Shown one piece after another: positions 43,856 through 53,923 of a stretch of 64,000 nt of DNA (position 1 is the stretch's first letter; each line of letters starts with the position of its first letter). The position numbers and the translations under genes are program-made. Source of the stretch: Burkholderiaceae bacterium (lineage in GTDB: Bacteria > Pseudomonadota > Gammaproteobacteria > Burkholderiales > Burkholderiaceae_C); NCBI GenBank assembly GCA_026125795.1, contig JAHCKM010000001.1, forward strand, positions 124,001 through 188,000, given 5' to 3'. The notes under the pieces were generated by a model. The model had not been told where the DNA came from and searched no databases. It was given only the letters and a program-made list of their open reading frames with translations.

Positions 43856-44938
43856 ATGCGCGACACTGCGGCCCACTTCATGTGGGGTGCAGGGGTGTCG
43901 CGACGAATCGTCTTGTGCTGGGCCGCGGCGAGCGGCGTGTCGGTTGCCGCAGCGGTGGCGCGTGCTCAGGTCAACCCGGCCGACTGCGTGCGCATCGACG
44001 ATGATGCTGCGCGGCTGGTCTGCTACGACCGCGCGCACCGGCGCGATCCCGTGCCGGCCGGCGTCAGGAAGTCCGATGGCGACTCGAAGCAGGTCTCCTC
44101 GCCGGTGCCCACCGGCACGGCCTCTGCGTCGTCGTTTGACGATCGCTGGGACCTCGACGGCCGGCGCAAGGGCGAGCTGTTTTTTCCGCGCGCGTACAAG
44201 CCCGTGTACGCACTTCCGTTCACCTGGACCGATCGGGTCAACGAGCGTCCGACGTCGCCCCAGCCGGCCAACACGGTGATCGATCCGCTGGTGCTGCGGC
44301 CGATCGAGGTGAAGTACCAGCTCAGCCTGAAGGCCAAGCTGTGGGAGGACTTGCTCGGCACGCCGCTGCGCGTGTGGGGCGGCTACACGCAGTCCTCGCG
44401 CTGGCAGGTCTACAACGGACACGAGTCGCGGCCGTTTCGCGAGACCAACTACGAGCCCGAGATCATTTTCGCGTGGCCGCTGGACCATTCCTTCTGGGGC
44501 TGGCGGCTGCGCCAGCTGTCGCTGGCGGCGAACCATCAGTCCAACGGCCGCGGGTTGCCGCTGTCGCGCAGCTGGAACCGCGTGATCGGCGAGGCGGCGC
44601 TCGAACGCGGCCACTGGACGCTGCAGCTGCGTCCCTGGCTGAGGCTGCATGAACGCCGCGCCGACGACGACAATCCCGACATCTCCAACCACATCGGACG
44701 CGCCGAAGTGTTGATGACCGGCAGGCTGGGCCCGAACGTCGTCGCGCTGCAACTGCGCCACACGCTGCGCGGCGGCGGCAACTCGCGCGGCGCGGCGCAG
44801 CTTGAATGGGCGTTTCCGATCGACGGGGCGCTGCACGGCTACGCGCAATGGTTCAGCGGATACGGCGAGAGCCTGATCGACTACAACCACCGGCAGAACA
44901 AGATCGGCCTCGGCGTGTCGATCGTCGAGTGGCGTTGA
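43856..44938 (+). CDS. pldA: outer-membrane phospholipase A
   Basis: 360 aa with an N-terminal signal sequence (IVLCWAAASGVSVAAAVARA). Outer-membrane beta-barrel with the OMPLA active site NHQSNGR (His227, Ser229) and KLWEDLLGTPLRVWGGYTQS earlier. Active as a calcium-dependent dimer that removes acyl chains from phospholipids when the outer membrane is perturbed. Between signal and barrel lies a Pro/Ser-rich stretch of about 50 residues. Start could be the GTG 14 codons later. Confidence 0.88.
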   Translation: MRDTAAHFMWGAGVSRRIVLCWAAASGVSVAAAVARAQVNPADCVRIDDDAARLVCYDRAHRRDPVPAGVRKSDGDSKQVSSPVPTGTASASSFDDRWDLDGRRKGELFFPRAYKPVYALPFTWTDRVNERPTSPQPANTVIDPLVLRPIEVKYQLSLKAKLWEDLLGTPLRVWGGYTQSSRWQVYNGHESRPFRETNYEPEIIFAWPLDHSFWGWRLRQLSLAANHQSNGRGLPLSRSWNRVIGEAALERGHWTLQLRPWLRLHERRADDDNPDISNHIGRAEVLMTGRLGPNVVALQLRHTLRGGGNSRGAAQLEWAFPIDGALHGYAQWFSGYGESLIDYNHRQNKIGLGVSIVEWR

Positions 44939-44946
44939 GGCCCACG

Positions 44947-45351
44947 ATGCGGCCGAAGCACGTCTGGGCTGCGGGGTGCGTTCTGTTGGTCGTGGCGCTG
45001 TCGATCGGCTGCACCAGCCCAATGGGCCCGCGCCCGCAGCCGGTGCCACGCGCCGTTGAAGAGGGCCCGCGGCGCATGCAGGGGCTGTACCGCTACAGCG
45101 CCAACGCGGCTTCGTTCTTCGATTGCACCAGCGGCGACCAGTTTCCGGTTGCGCCCGACGGCGCGGGCGCGGCGCTGCAGGCGGCCTATGCCGCGGCGCG
45201 TGCCGTGCCCGGAGAGCCCAGGCTCGCATCGGTGGACGCCCGCATCGTGATGCGCCCCGCCGGGCCGGGTGGCGCGCCACGCGCCGCCCTGCGCATCGAA
45301 CGATTGATCGCCCTGTCGGCGCAGGCCCAGTGCGCGGTGGCGCAGCGCTGA
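44947..45351 (+). CDS. outer-membrane lipoprotein, NlpE-like
   Basis: 134 aa. Lipobox LSIGC (Cys22) after a signal peptide. The mature part contains FFDCTSGDQFPVAPDG and PGEPRLASVDARIVMRP, a pattern shared with the NlpE-type copper/stress lipoproteins, though only part of that domain is seen. Eight bases after pldA, so the two probably form an operon for outer-membrane stress. Confidence 0.6.
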   Translation: MRPKHVWAAGCVLLVVALSIGCTSPMGPRPQPVPRAVEEGPRRMQGLYRYSANAASFFDCTSGDQFPVAPDGAGAALQAAYAAARAVPGEPRLASVDARIVMRPAGPGGAPRAALRIERLIALSAQAQCAVAQR

Positions 45352-45482
45352 GAAGCGTCGCGCCGTTGCAGAGACGGCTCGGTTCCCGCCCCTGCGGCAG
45401 CGGGGCGAATCGTCCGGCGTCGACACGCCACACGGCCCGGGTGTACCGTGGCCGCGCAGCGCCTTGGCGCGCTGGGGAACCG

Positions 45483-46880
45483 ATGGTGTGCTCGACGCTC
45501 GTTCGATGGTCGCTGTCGTGGCTGCTGCTGGCCGCGCTGGCGGCCGTCGCGCAGCGAGCGCCGACCCCGGCCGCGGCGGCACCGGTGCTGTTACTGACCG
45601 TCGATGGGGCCATCGGTCCGGCGGCGTCTGAGCGCGTGACGCGCGCGCTCGGCCGTGCCGCACGAGAGCAGGCGCAACTGGTCGTGCTCCAACTCGACCC
45701 GCCGGGCGGCCTGGACACCTCGATGCGCAGCATCATCAAGGCGATCCTGGCGTCACCGGTTCCAGTGGCCACCTACGTGGCGCCGCAGGGCGCGCGCGCC
45801 GCCAGCGCCGGCACCTATATCCTCTATGCCTCGCACATCGCGGCGATGGCGCCGGCCACCAACCTGGGTGCGGCAACGCCGATCGCGGTCGGCATGCCGG
45901 CGCCGGGCGGCGACCCGGCGCAACGGCCCGGCGGCAAGGCGTCAGAACCCGAAGGCCACGATGCGCAGGCCGCCAAGCGCATCAACGACGCCACCGCCTA
46001 CATCCGCGGCCTCGCGCAGTTGCGGGGCCGCGACGTCGCCTGGGCCGAGCAGGCGGTGCGCGAGGCCGTCAGCCTGCCGGCCACCGACGCGCTGCAGCGC
46101 CGCGTGATCGACGTGATCGCGGCCGATGTCGGCGACCTGATGCGCCAGCTCGAGGGCCGCACGGTCGCGCGCGATGCCGGGCACGGCGGCGCCGTGACCC
46201 TGCACACCGCGGGAGCGAACGTCGTCGTGCTCGAGCCCGACTGGCGTGATCGCCTGCTGGCGACCATCAGCGATCCGAGCCTGGCGCTGATGCTGCTGAT
46301 GATCGGGGTCTACGGGCTGCTGTTCGAGTTCATGAATCCCGGCTATGTGGTGCCGGGCGTGATCGGCGGCGTCAGCCTGCTGCTTGCCTTCTGGGGGCTG
46401 CAGATGCTGCCGATCAACCACGCCGGCCTGGCGTTGATCCTGCTCGGCATCGCGTTCTTCGTCGTCGAGGCGTTCGTGCCGAGTTATGGCGTGATCGGCA
46501 TCGGCGGCGTGGCGTCGTTCGCCTTTGGCGCGCTGCTGCTGATCGACAGCGAGACGCCGGCGTACGGCATACCGCTGCCGCTGGTGGTCGGCCTGTCTGT
46601 CCTGTCGGCCTTGATCGTGACCGGCGTGGTCGGCATGGCCCTCAAGGCGCGCAGCCGCCCGCTGGTGAGCGGCGCGTCGACGTTCGTCGGCGATGCCGCG
46701 GTGGTGATCGAGTGCGACGCCGACGGCGCGTGGGCGCTGGTCAACGGCGAGCGCTGGCGCGTGCGGGCGGCCGAGCCGCTGCGCCCGGGACAGCACGTGC
46801 GCGTCACGGCGATCGACCAGCTGACGCTGCAGGTGGTGCCGGTCCCCGAACCCCATGCACCGCAAGGAGCGTCTTCATGA
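45483..46880 (+). CDS. NfeD-family membrane-bound ClpP-class serine protease
   Basis: 465 aa. Signal/anchor, then a ClpP-like protease domain with catalytic Ser108 in [10 protein letters not shown] and Lys165 in [10 protein letters not shown], followed by four or five membrane helices ([30 protein letters not shown] and others) and a C-terminal OB-like NfeD domain ([20 protein letters not shown]). This class cleaves stomatin C termini. Its stop overlaps the stomatin start by four bases, the standard pairing. Confidence 0.92.
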   Translation: MVCSTLVRWSLSWLLLAALAAVAQRAPTPAAAAPVLLLTVDGAIGPAASERVTRALGRAAREQAQLVVLQLDPPGGLDTSMRSIIKAILASPVPVATYVAPQGARAASAGTYILYASHIAAMAPATNLGAATPIAVGMPAPGGDPAQRPGGKASEPEGHDAQAAKRINDATAYIRGLAQLRGRDVAWAEQAVREAVSLPATDALQRRVIDVIAADVGDLMRQLEGRTVARDAGHGGAVTLHTAGANVVVLEPDWRDRLLATISDPSLALMLLMIGVYGLLFEFMNPGYVVPGVIGGVSLLLAFWGLQMLPINHAGLALILLGIAFFVVEAFVPSYGVIGIGGVASFAFGALLLIDSETPAYGIPLPLVVGLSVLSALIVTGVVGMALKARSRPLVSGASTFVGDAAVVIECDADGAWALVNGERWRVRAAEPLRPGQHVRVTAIDQLTLQVVPVPEPHAPQGASS

Positions 46881-47650
46881 GCGCCGTGATCGCATCGGCC
46901 GTGATCTTCGTGCTGGTGGCATTGATCGCCGCCAGCTCACTGCGCATCCTGCGCGAGTACCAGCGCGGCGTGGTGTTCCAGCTCGGGCGCTTCTGGCGCG
47001 TCAAGGGGCCGGGGCTGGTGGTGCTGATCCCGGGCATCCAGCAGATGGTGCGCATCGACCTGCGCACGGTGGTGATGGACGTGCCGAGCCAGGACGTGAT
47101 CTCGCGCGACAACGTGACGCTGAAGGTCAACGCGGTGCTGTACTTCCGCGTGGTCGACCCGCAGAAGGCCGTGATCCAGGTCGAGAACTTCATGGCCGCG
47201 ACCAGCCAGCTGGCGCAGACCACCCTGCGTGCCGTGCTCGGCAAACACAACCTCGACGAGATGCTGAGCGAGCGCGAACGCCTCAACCTCGACCTGCAGA
47301 AGATCCTCGACAGCCAGACCGACGCCTGGGGCATCAAGGTCACCAACGTCGAGATCAAGCACGTCGACCTGAACGAGTCGATGATCCGCGCCATCGCGCG
47401 CCAGGCCGAGGCCGAACGCGAGCGGCGCGCCAAGGTGATCCATGCCGAGGGCGAGTTGCAGGCGGCCGAGAAGCTGGCGCAGGCCGCGGCGATCCTGGCG
47501 CAACAGCCGCAGGCGATCCAGCTGCGTTACCTGGAGACGCTGACCGTGATCGCCGCCGACAAGAACTCGACCATCGTGTTCCCGCTGCCAATGGACATCG
47601 TGGCGCCGCTGCTCGACGCGCTCAAACGCTCGGGGCCGGGCGCGGCCTAA
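46877..47650 (+). CDS. stomatin-like SPFH/band-7 protein
   Basis: 257 aa. N-terminal hydrophobic hairpin, then [40 protein letters not shown], and the coiled coil [20 protein letters not shown]. Organises membrane microdomains. Translationally coupled to the NfeD protease. Its end overlaps the convergent sigma-factor gene by four bases. Confidence 0.93.
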   Translation: MSAVIASAVIFVLVALIAASSLRILREYQRGVVFQLGRFWRVKGPGLVVLIPGIQQMVRIDLRTVVMDVPSQDVISRDNVTLKVNAVLYFRVVDPQKAVIQVENFMAATSQLAQTTLRAVLGKHNLDEMLSERERLNLDLQKILDSQTDAWGIKVTNVEIKHVDLNESMIRAIARQAEAERERRAKVIHAEGELQAAEKLAQAAAILAQQPQAIQLRYLETLTVIAADKNSTIVFPLPMDIVAPLLDALKRSGPGAA

Positions 47651-48894
47651 CGTCCAAGCCGCGCGGCGCGCTGCTGCAGATGGCGCCGTACCGCGGGCTC
47701 GCGCTCCAGGCCGACGGCTTGCTGGTAGGCGCGCCTTGCACCTTCAGCGTCGCCGTGGCGCGCCAGCAGTTCGGCGCGTGCGGCCCAGTACGGCTGGTAC
47801 TGCTGCAGCCGTGCATCGCGGCCAAGCGTGTCGAGCGCGGCCAGCGCCGCCGCGGTGCCGCGCGACTGCGCGATCGCCACCGCGCGGTTCAGTGCCGCCA
47901 CCGGTGACTGCATGAGCGCGCACAGTGCGTCGTACAAGGCTTCGATCGCCGCCCAGTCCACGCGGTCGCCGCGCCGGCGCACCGCATGCGCCGATTGCAC
48001 CGCCGCTTCAATCTGGTAGCGGCCGCTCGGTCCGGGCAGCGCATTGGCCCGGTGCAGCAGCGCCTCGGCCTCGTCGATCAGCGCCGCATCCCATGCGTGC
48101 GGATCCTGTTCGCTCAGCGGCACGAAGTCGCCCGCCGGATTGCGGCGCGCGTCGCGCCGCGCCTGCGCATGCAGCATCAGCGACAGCAGGCCGAGCGCCT
48201 CGGCTTCGTCGGGCAGCAACGACGCCACCACGCGGCCGAGCCAGATCGCCTCGTCGGCGAGGTTGCGCCGCCGCGCGTCCGCCCCTTCGGGGTCAGACCA
48301 GCCCTCGGCATAGGCGGCGTAGATCGCATCGAGCACCGCCTCGAGCCGGCCGCGCAGCGTGTCGCCGCTGGGCACCTCGAAGCCGATGCCGGCCTGGCGG
48401 ATCTTGGTCTTGGCGCGCACCAGCCTCTGCGCCATCGTGGCCGGCGCAACCAGAAACGCCGACGCGATGGTCGCGGCGTCGAAGCCGAGCACCACCTGCA
48501 GCATCAGCGGCGCATGCAGGTCGCGCGCAAGGGCCGGGTGCGCGCAGGCGAACAGCAGGCCGAGCCGCCGGTCGGGCCACTCGGGTTCACCATCGTCGTC
48601 GGCCTTGAGGTCGGCCAGCCACTGCAGGTGCGCGGCCGCGTCTTCGTCGTGGCGACGCCGGCGCAGCGCGTCGACCAGTTTGCGGCGCGCCACGGTGAGC
48701 AGCCAGGCTTCGGGCGAATCGGGAACGCCGCGCGCGGGCCACTCGGTGAGCGCGACGGCCAGCGCATCCGACAGGGCATCCTCGGCGCCCGCGACATCAC
48801 GCGTGCGTGCCGCCAGCACGGCGATCAGCTTGCCGTAACTGCGCCGCGCGGCCGCCTCGGCGGCGCGTGCGGCAACAGCCTCCTCAGGGTTCAC
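47647..48894 (-). CDS. ECF sigma factor with C-terminal extension (ECF42 type)
   Basis: 415 aa from a GTG that overlaps the upstream YCII-like gene by 11 bp. Region 2 ([40 protein letters not shown]), region 4 ([20 protein letters not shown]) and a long C-terminal part with tetratricopeptide-like helices. The size and the partner gene mark the ECF42 group, where no anti-sigma factor is used and the C-terminal domain controls activity. Confidence 0.88.
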   Translation of the reverse strand: MNPEEAVAARAAEAAARRSYGKLIAVLAARTRDVAGAEDALSDALAVALTEWPARGVPDSPEAWLLTVARRKLVDALRRRRHDEDAAAHLQWLADLKADDDGEPEWPDRRLGLLFACAHPALARDLHAPLMLQVVLGFDAATIASAFLVAPATMAQRLVRAKTKIRQAGIGFEVPSGDTLRGRLEAVLDAIYAAYAEGWSDPEGADARRRNLADEAIWLGRVVASLLPDEAEALGLLSLMLHAQARRDARRNPAGDFVPLSEQDPHAWDAALIDEAEALLHRANALPGPSGRYQIEAAVQSAHAVRRRGDRVDWAAIEALYDALCALMQSPVAALNRAVAIAQSRGTAAALAALDTLGRDARLQQYQPYWAARAELLARHGDAEGARRAYQQAVGLEREPAVRRHLQQRAARLGR

Positions 48895-49240
48895 CGACCG
48901 GCCATACGGGGCGCACTTCGATCACGCCGTGCGCGGCACCCGGGCAGCGTGCCGCCCACGACAGCGCACTGTCGAGGTCGGGCACGTCGATCTGGAAGTA
49001 GCCGCCGAGCTGCTCGCGCGTTTCGATGAACGGGCCGTCGAGCACCTGCGACTTGCCGGACTGCAGCCGCACCGTGGTAGCGGTGTTGCCCGGGCGCAGG
49101 CGTGCGCTGTGCTTGAGCACGCCGGCCTTCTGCAGCGCCTCGTGGTAGGCGCCGTAGGCGGCCAGGCCCTCGGCGGCCTGCGCCGGCGTGAGCTTGGCCC
49201 AACCCTGAGGGTCCGAGTAGATCAACAGCATGTATTCCAT
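48884..49240 (-). CDS. YCII/DGPF-domain protein, partner of the ECF sigma factor
   Basis: 118 aa. MEYMLLIYSDPQGWAKLTPA at the start and QVLDGPFIETREQLGGYFQI with the DGPF motif. These proteins are both the usual genomic partner and the usual target of ECF42 sigma factors. Role unknown, thought to be linked to oxidative or antibiotic stress. Confidence 0.9.
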   Translation of the reverse strand: MEYMLLIYSDPQGWAKLTPAQAAEGLAAYGAYHEALQKAGVLKHSARLRPGNTATTVRLQSGKSQVLDGPFIETREQLGGYFQIDVPDLDSALSWAARCPGAAHGVIEVRPVWPVGEP

Positions 49241-49378
49241 GTGGGGCTCCGTGTCCAAGGCGACGCACCGTGCCTCGCCTGAACAATGTCGCTCGGTGCC
49301 GGCGGGTTTCGACATCGCTTGGCCATGATCGCTGAAAATCGGCCGACAAACGAAACCGCCAACCTGCGAGCTTGCCGC

Positions 49379-50560
49379 ATGAAGAATCCGACGATCGCGC
49401 GCCGCACCGCCGAGATGACGGCGATCGGCGTGGAGCGCATGGGCGACCGGGCCGACGCGCTGTCGGATCCCTCGGTGCTGCGGCTCGAGAACCTCGACAC
49501 CGATCTGTTGCCGCCGGCACCGGCACTGGAGGCCACGCAGGCGGCCGTGCACGACGACGACGCCAACAGCTACCTGCCGTTCTTCGGCCACGATCGCCTG
49601 CGCCGCGCCGCCACCGCGCTGGTGGAGCGCAACGCGCGCTTGGGTGCGGGCCGATACGACTGGCGGCGCCAGTGTTTCATCTCGGCCGGCGGCCTGAGCG
49701 GCGTGCTCAACGCGCTGCTCGCGTTGATCGATCCCGGCGACGAGGTGGTGATGACCAGCCCCACCTACGTCGGCCTGATCAACCGCGTGCGCCTGGCCGG
49801 TGGTGTGCCGCGTTTCGTGCGGTTGCTGCCGGGCGCAACCGGCTGGCGCGTCGACATCGCTTCGATCGGCGACGCGGTGTCGGACAAGACCAAGGCGTTC
49901 CTGATGATGAGCCCGTCGATGCCGAGCGGGGCGGTCCTCGAGCGCGACGAATGGGCCGCGATCTGCGATGCATGCCTCGGGGCCAACGCGTGGATGGTGG
50001 TTGACACGGCCATGGAGCGCATCTTGTTTGATGGTGCGCCGCACTGGCACCCGGCCGCTTTTGACGGCATGTTCGAGCGCACCGTCACCGTGGGCGCGGC
50101 CTCCAAGGAGTACCGCATGATCGGCTGGCGCGTCGGCTGGGTGGTGTGCCCGCTGGCCGTGGCCGAGGCGATCGGGCGCGTGGCCATCTCCAACGTGGTG
50201 TGTCCGGTCGGTATCGCGCAGCAGGCGGTGGCCGCGGCGATCGAAGCGCCCGACGATGGGCTGGCCGCCTGCACGGCCATCTGGCAGCAGCGGCACGACC
50301 TGCTGGTGCGCGAGCTGTCGCCACGGTTCCGCGTGATACCGGCGGCAGGTGGCTGGTCGCTGCTGATCGATTTTGCGCCGCACGGCCTGAGCGGCGCGCA
50401 GGCGTCGGCCGCGCTGCTGCAGCACGGTGTGGCGGCCACGTCGATGGAGAACTGGGGCGAGGCCGACACCGCGCGTTATCTGCGGCTGGTGTATGCGAAC
50501 GAGCCGGTGGAGCGGCTGCAGGACATCGCAGCACGCTTTGCGCGCGCCTTCGCGGCTTGA
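49379..50560 (+). CDS. PLP-dependent aminotransferase, class I/II
   Basis: 393 aa from the ATG at 49379. Fold-type I: substrate loop PFFGHDRLRRA, ISAGGLSGVLNALLALIDPG, the Schiff-base Lys243 in GAASKEYRMIGWRVGW and the C-terminal Arg region TARYLRLVYANEP. The SKEYRMIGWRVGW version belongs to the aspartate/aromatic group, including aminotransferases of unknown substrate. Upstream of the second Bug gene by 67 bp. Confidence 0.85.
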   Translation: MKNPTIARRTAEMTAIGVERMGDRADALSDPSVLRLENLDTDLLPPAPALEATQAAVHDDDANSYLPFFGHDRLRRAATALVERNARLGAGRYDWRRQCFISAGGLSGVLNALLALIDPGDEVVMTSPTYVGLINRVRLAGGVPRFVRLLPGATGWRVDIASIGDAVSDKTKAFLMMSPSMPSGAVLERDEWAAICDACLGANAWMVVDTAMERILFDGAPHWHPAAFDGMFERTVTVGAASKEYRMIGWRVGWVVCPLAVAEAIGRVAISNVVCPVGIAQQAVAAAIEAPDDGLAACTAIWQQRHDLLVRELSPRFRVIPAAGGWSLLIDFAPHGLSGAQASAALLQHGVAATSMENWGEADTARYLRLVYANEPVERLQDIAARFARAFAA

Positions 50561-50627
50561 CCATCGCGAACGCGGCTATCCTGCGCCGTTGGCCGCTCGC
50601 GGCACCCACCACGCAGGAGACCTGTCG

Positions 50628-51593
50628 ATGACAACGATCCGCTTTGCGGCCGTGCTGATCGGCCTAGCCTGCGGCCTGGCCAGCGCAACGGCCCTGGCAC
50701 AGGGCTACCCGAACAAGCCGATTCGCATGGTGGTCACGTTCCCCAGCGGCGGTGCACCCGACATCCTGTCGCGGCTGTTCAGCGAGCGCGCCAACCTGGG
50801 CCAGCCGATCGTGGTGGACAACAAGCCCGGCGCCGGCGGCAACATCGGCGCCGACAGCGTCGCCAAGGCGCCGCCGGACGGCCACACGCTGGTGATGGGC
50901 ACGGTCGGCACGCATTCGATCAACGGCGCGCTGTACAGCAAGATGCCCTACGACATGGTGAAGGACTTCACCCCGGTGGCGCACATCGCGTCGGCGCCCA
51001 ATCTGCTGGTGGTGACCAACAGCCTGCCGGTGAAGACGGTGCAGGAGCTGGTCGCCTACCTGAAGTCCAATCCGGACAAGGTGAGCTTCGGGTCGCCCGG
51101 CATCGGCACGTCGGTGCACGTGTCGGCCGAGCTGTTCAAGTCGCTGACCGGCACGCAGATGACGCACGTGCCGTACAAGGGTCGCCAGTTCGCGATTCCG
51201 GATCTGGTCGGCGGACAGATCCAGGTGATGTTCGACAACATGCCGTCGGCGCTGCCGATGGCCAGAGAAGGCAAGATCCGGGCGCTGGCGCAGACCACGA
51301 CCAGACGGTCGGCCGCCGCGCCCGACGTGCCCACGGTGGCCGAGACGGTGCCCGGCTTCGAGGCCACCACCTGGTTCGCCGTGTTCGCACCGGCGAACAC
51401 GCCGCGCGAGGTGGTGATGCGCTTGAACGCCGAGCTGCAGCGCGTGTTCGCGCTGCCCGACGTACAGGACAAGCTGAAGGCGATCGGTCTCGAACCGTGG
51501 ATCTCGACGCCGGAGGAACTGGCGAGGTACCAGGGCGACGAGATCGTCAAGTGGGCGAGAGTGGTGAAGGACTCGGGGGCGAAGGCCGACTGA
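50628..51593 (+). CDS. Bug/TctC-family tripartite tricarboxylate receptor (second orphan)
   Basis: 321 aa with CAGGAGA upstream. Signal peptide (AAVLIGLACGLASATALAQG), then YPNKPIRMVVTFPSGGAPDI, DNKPGAGGNIGADSVAKAPP, FGSPGIGTSVHVSAELFKSL and FAVFAPANTPREVV. Ligand unknown; no TctAB nearby. The last 47 bp overlap the end of the convergent WYL regulator gene. Confidence 0.9.
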   Translation: MTTIRFAAVLIGLACGLASATALAQGYPNKPIRMVVTFPSGGAPDILSRLFSERANLGQPIVVDNKPGAGGNIGADSVAKAPPDGHTLVMGTVGTHSINGALYSKMPYDMVKDFTPVAHIASAPNLLVVTNSLPVKTVQELVAYLKSNPDKVSFGSPGIGTSVHVSAELFKSLTGTQMTHVPYKGRQFAIPDLVGGQIQVMFDNMPSALPMAREGKIRALAQTTTRRSAAAPDVPTVAETVPGFEATTWFAVFAPANTPREVVMRLNAELQRVFALPDVQDKLKAIGLEPWISTPEELARYQGDEIVKWARVVKDSGAKAD

Positions 51594-52566
51594 CGGCGCG
51601 GGCCTGCGCGTAGAGCGCGTTCATCTGCGCGATCAGCGCACGCATCCGCGCGCGCAGCGGGGCCGGTTGCAGCACCTCGGCCTCGGGCCCGAGGCGCAGC
51701 ATCTCGCGTGCCGCATGCTCGATCGATTCGATCGGCACCGTCACCGTGATCCAGCCCTGTGCATCGGGCGTGCCCGCCGTGCGCTGCGCGGCCTGTGCCA
51801 CCAGCGGGCTGAACCCCTGCAGGCGCTGCAAGCCGGCAGCCGACACGCGCAGCGCCGCGAAGTCGCGGTACACGCCCTCCTCGAAGCGCTGGGTGGCCTC
51901 GGCCCAATAGACGGCCAGATCGAACTCCCGCGGGCGCTGGAAGTGTTGCCGCAGCACCTGCACGTCGTGCATGTTCGCCAGCTTGTAAGTGCGCACCACG
52001 CGTGCGCGCCGGCCCACCACGTACCACGCGCCGGCCTTCAGCACGAGGCCGAGCGGCTCGATCTCGCGCTCGGCCACCTCGGTCCAGCTCTCGTAGCGCA
52101 TGCGCAGGCGCTGTTCGTTCCACACCGCCTGCGCCACGTCGCGCAGGTGATCGGCCGGTGCCGCGCCGCGGAACCAGTCGACCGGGTCGAGGTAAAAACG
52201 CGAGCCGACGCGCTCGGCATCGGCTTGCCAGTCGCCCGGCAGTGCGGCCATCAGCTTCAAGTGGGCCGATGCCGCAGCCTCGCCCAAGCCGAGCGCCTTG
52301 GCCGGTCCCGGCAGGCCGGCAAGCAACAGCGCGCGCGCTTCGCCCGGCGTGAGGCCGGTGAGCTGTGTGCGCCAGCCGTCGCGCAGCTGGTAGCCGCCGT
52401 TGCGGCCGGGGTCGCCGTACACCGGCACGCCCGCGGCACTCAGGCTGTCGATGTCGCGGTAGACGGTGCGCACCGACACCTCGAGCTGGCGCGCCAGCGC
52501 CGGCGCGCTCATGCGGCCGCGCGACTGCAGCAGCATCAGCAGCGACAGCAGGCGGCTGGCCAGCAT
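51547..52566 (-). CDS. YafY-type regulator (HTH plus WYL domain)
   Basis: 339 aa. N-terminal DeoR-like HTH (LARQLEVSVRTVYRDIDSLS, AAGVPVYGDPGRNGGYQL) and a WYL sensor domain (YESWTEVAEREIEPLGLVLK, AGAWYVVGRRARVVRTYKL). The WYL triad appears as WYV. Binds nucleic-acid-like or other small ligands. Divergent from the NIPSNAP operon with a 17-bp palindrome between them. The C-terminal 16 codons are Pro/Ser-rich and overlap the Bug gene end on the other strand. Confidence 0.88.
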   Translation of the reverse strand: MLASRLLSLLMLLQSRGRMSAPALARQLEVSVRTVYRDIDSLSAAGVPVYGDPGRNGGYQLRDGWRTQLTGLTPGEARALLLAGLPGPAKALGLGEAAASAHLKLMAALPGDWQADAERVGSRFYLDPVDWFRGAAPADHLRDVAQAVWNEQRLRMRYESWTEVAEREIEPLGLVLKAGAWYVVGRRARVVRTYKLANMHDVQVLRQHFQRPREFDLAVYWAEATQRFEEGVYRDFAALRVSAAGLQRLQGFSPLVAQAAQRTAGTPDAQGWITVTVPIESIEHAAREMLRLGPEAEVLQPAPLRARMRALIAQMNALYAQARAVSRPSPPSPSPLSPT

Positions 52567-52588
52567 GGTGGCAGTCTCGAAGCAAAAG

Positions 52589-52605
52589 CTGACATCAGGT
52601 GTCAG
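52589..52605. promoter_or_regulatory. palindromic operator between the WYL regulator and NIPSNAP genes
   Basis: CTGACATCAGGTGTCAG: perfect 6-bp arms CTGACA/TGTCAG with a 5-base spacer, 23 bp before the regulator start and 45 bp before the NIPSNAP start. The TGACA-N5-TGTCA form is seen before other YafY/YobV-type operons, so self-repression and control of the operon are likely. Confidence 0.65.
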
Positions 52606-52649
52606 TATTTTATTGGGACCATGAGGTCATCACATCCCAGGGGACGGAC

Positions 52650-53414
52650 ATGAGCACTTCCAGCGTGACCGAGCATGCCGCAGCACCGGCGCTCGAAGAC
52701 TGCGCCGTGATCGAGCTGCGCGACTACCGGATGCAGCCGAACCAGCGCGACGTGCTGATCGACCTGTTCGAGCGCGAGTTCATCGAGACCCAGGAGGCGC
52801 TCGGCATGCGCGTGATGGCGCACTTTCGCGATCTCGACCGGCCCGATCACTATGTGTGGCTGCGCGGCTTTGCCGACATGCCGGCGCGCCAGCGCGGACT
52901 CGAGGGCTTCTACGGCAGCGGCGTCTGGCTCGCGCACCGCAACGCCGCCAACGCCACGATGATCGACTCCGACGACGTGCGGCTGCTGCGTTATGCGCGG
53001 CCCACCTGGTCGCTCGCGTCACCGTCTGTCCCACGTCCGCACCGCGACGCGGAGCCTGCGCTGCCGCAATCGGTGTTCGTGCTGATGGTCGCGACGTTGG
53101 CCACGCCCGCCGATGCGTCCTTCAAGCGCACGTTCGAGCGCGACGCGCTGCCGCTGCTGCGCGAGTGCGGCCTGATGCCGATCGCGGTGTTCGAGACCGA
53201 GCCGGCGCCCAACAACTACCCGCGACTGCCGATCCGCACCGATGCACCGGTGTTCGCGTGGCTGTCGCGCTGCGTCGGCGTGGCCGCCGCCAGCCAGGCC
53301 TTGTCGCGCTGGGACGCGTCGTTGCGCGCGGCCGGCGTGCTGCTGCCGCGCTTGGGCTTGGCCAGGCTCGAGCGCATGCGGCTGCAGCCGGCGGCGCGCT
53401 CGTGGCTGCGCTGA
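52650..53414 (+). CDS. NIPSNAP-family protein
   Basis: 254 aa from the ATG at 52650 (CAGGGGACGG upstream). NIPSNAP ferredoxin-like fold, first repeat VIELRDYRMQPNQRDVLIDL then YVWLRGFADMPARQRGLEGF, second repeat with FVLMVATLATPADASFKRTF and PNNYPRLPIRTDAPVFAWL. Enzymatic role unknown. First gene of a two-gene operon under the WYL regulator. Confidence 0.85.
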   Translation: MSTSSVTEHAAAPALEDCAVIELRDYRMQPNQRDVLIDLFEREFIETQEALGMRVMAHFRDLDRPDHYVWLRGFADMPARQRGLEGFYGSGVWLAHRNAANATMIDSDDVRLLRYARPTWSLASPSVPRPHRDAEPALPQSVFVLMVATLATPADASFKRTFERDALPLLRECGLMPIAVFETEPAPNNYPRLPIRTDAPVFAWLSRCVGVAAASQALSRWDASLRAAGVLLPRLGLARLERMRLQPAARSWLR

Positions 53415-53436
53415 TCGTCCTCACCGGAGACACACG

Positions 53437-53919
53437 ATGGATCTATCCAGGCTGCCGCACGGCGACATTCACGACTTTGACTTCCTCGCCGGGCGCTGGC
53501 ACGTGCACAACCGGCGGTTGGTGACGCGCCTGCGCGGCGCCGACGACTGGGCCGAGTTCGGTGCCACCAGCTGTTGCGAGCCGCGCTTGAGCGGCGGCGC
53601 CAACGTCGACCAGATCGACTTCCCGAGCCTGGGCTGGTCCGGCATGACGCTGCGCACCTTCGACGTGGCGCAGCGGCGCTGGTCGATCTACTGGATCAAC
53701 AGCCGCGCCGGCGTGCTGACGCCGCCGGTGCACGGCGGCTTTGATGGCGATCGCGGCCTGTTCTACGGCGAGGACGCCGAGGACGGCCGTCCGGTACAGG
53801 TGCGCTTCATCTGGACGCGTGCCGGGCGCGACGCCGCGTCATGGCAACAGGCGTTCTCGCTCGACGGCCGTGAATGGGAAACCAACTGGACGATGGCGCT
53901 GACGCGCGTCACGGATTGA
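53437..53919 (+). CDS. DUF1579-like protein of the NIPSNAP operon
   Basis: 160 aa with CCGGAGA upstream. Calycin-like pattern: DFDFLAGRWHVHNRRLVTRL, then TLRTFDVAQRRWSIYWINSR and WTRAGRDAASWQQAFSLDGR, ending WETNWTMALTR. This is the lipocalin-like fold found in proteins annotated DUF1579. Ligand unknown. 22 bp behind the NIPSNAP gene. Confidence 0.7.
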   Translation: MDLSRLPHGDIHDFDFLAGRWHVHNRRLVTRLRGADDWAEFGATSCCEPRLSGGANVDQIDFPSLGWSGMTLRTFDVAQRRWSIYWINSRAGVLTPPVHGGFDGDRGLFYGEDAEDGRPVQVRFIWTRAGRDAASWQQAFSLDGREWETNWTMALTRVTD

Positions 53920-53923
53920 TGCT

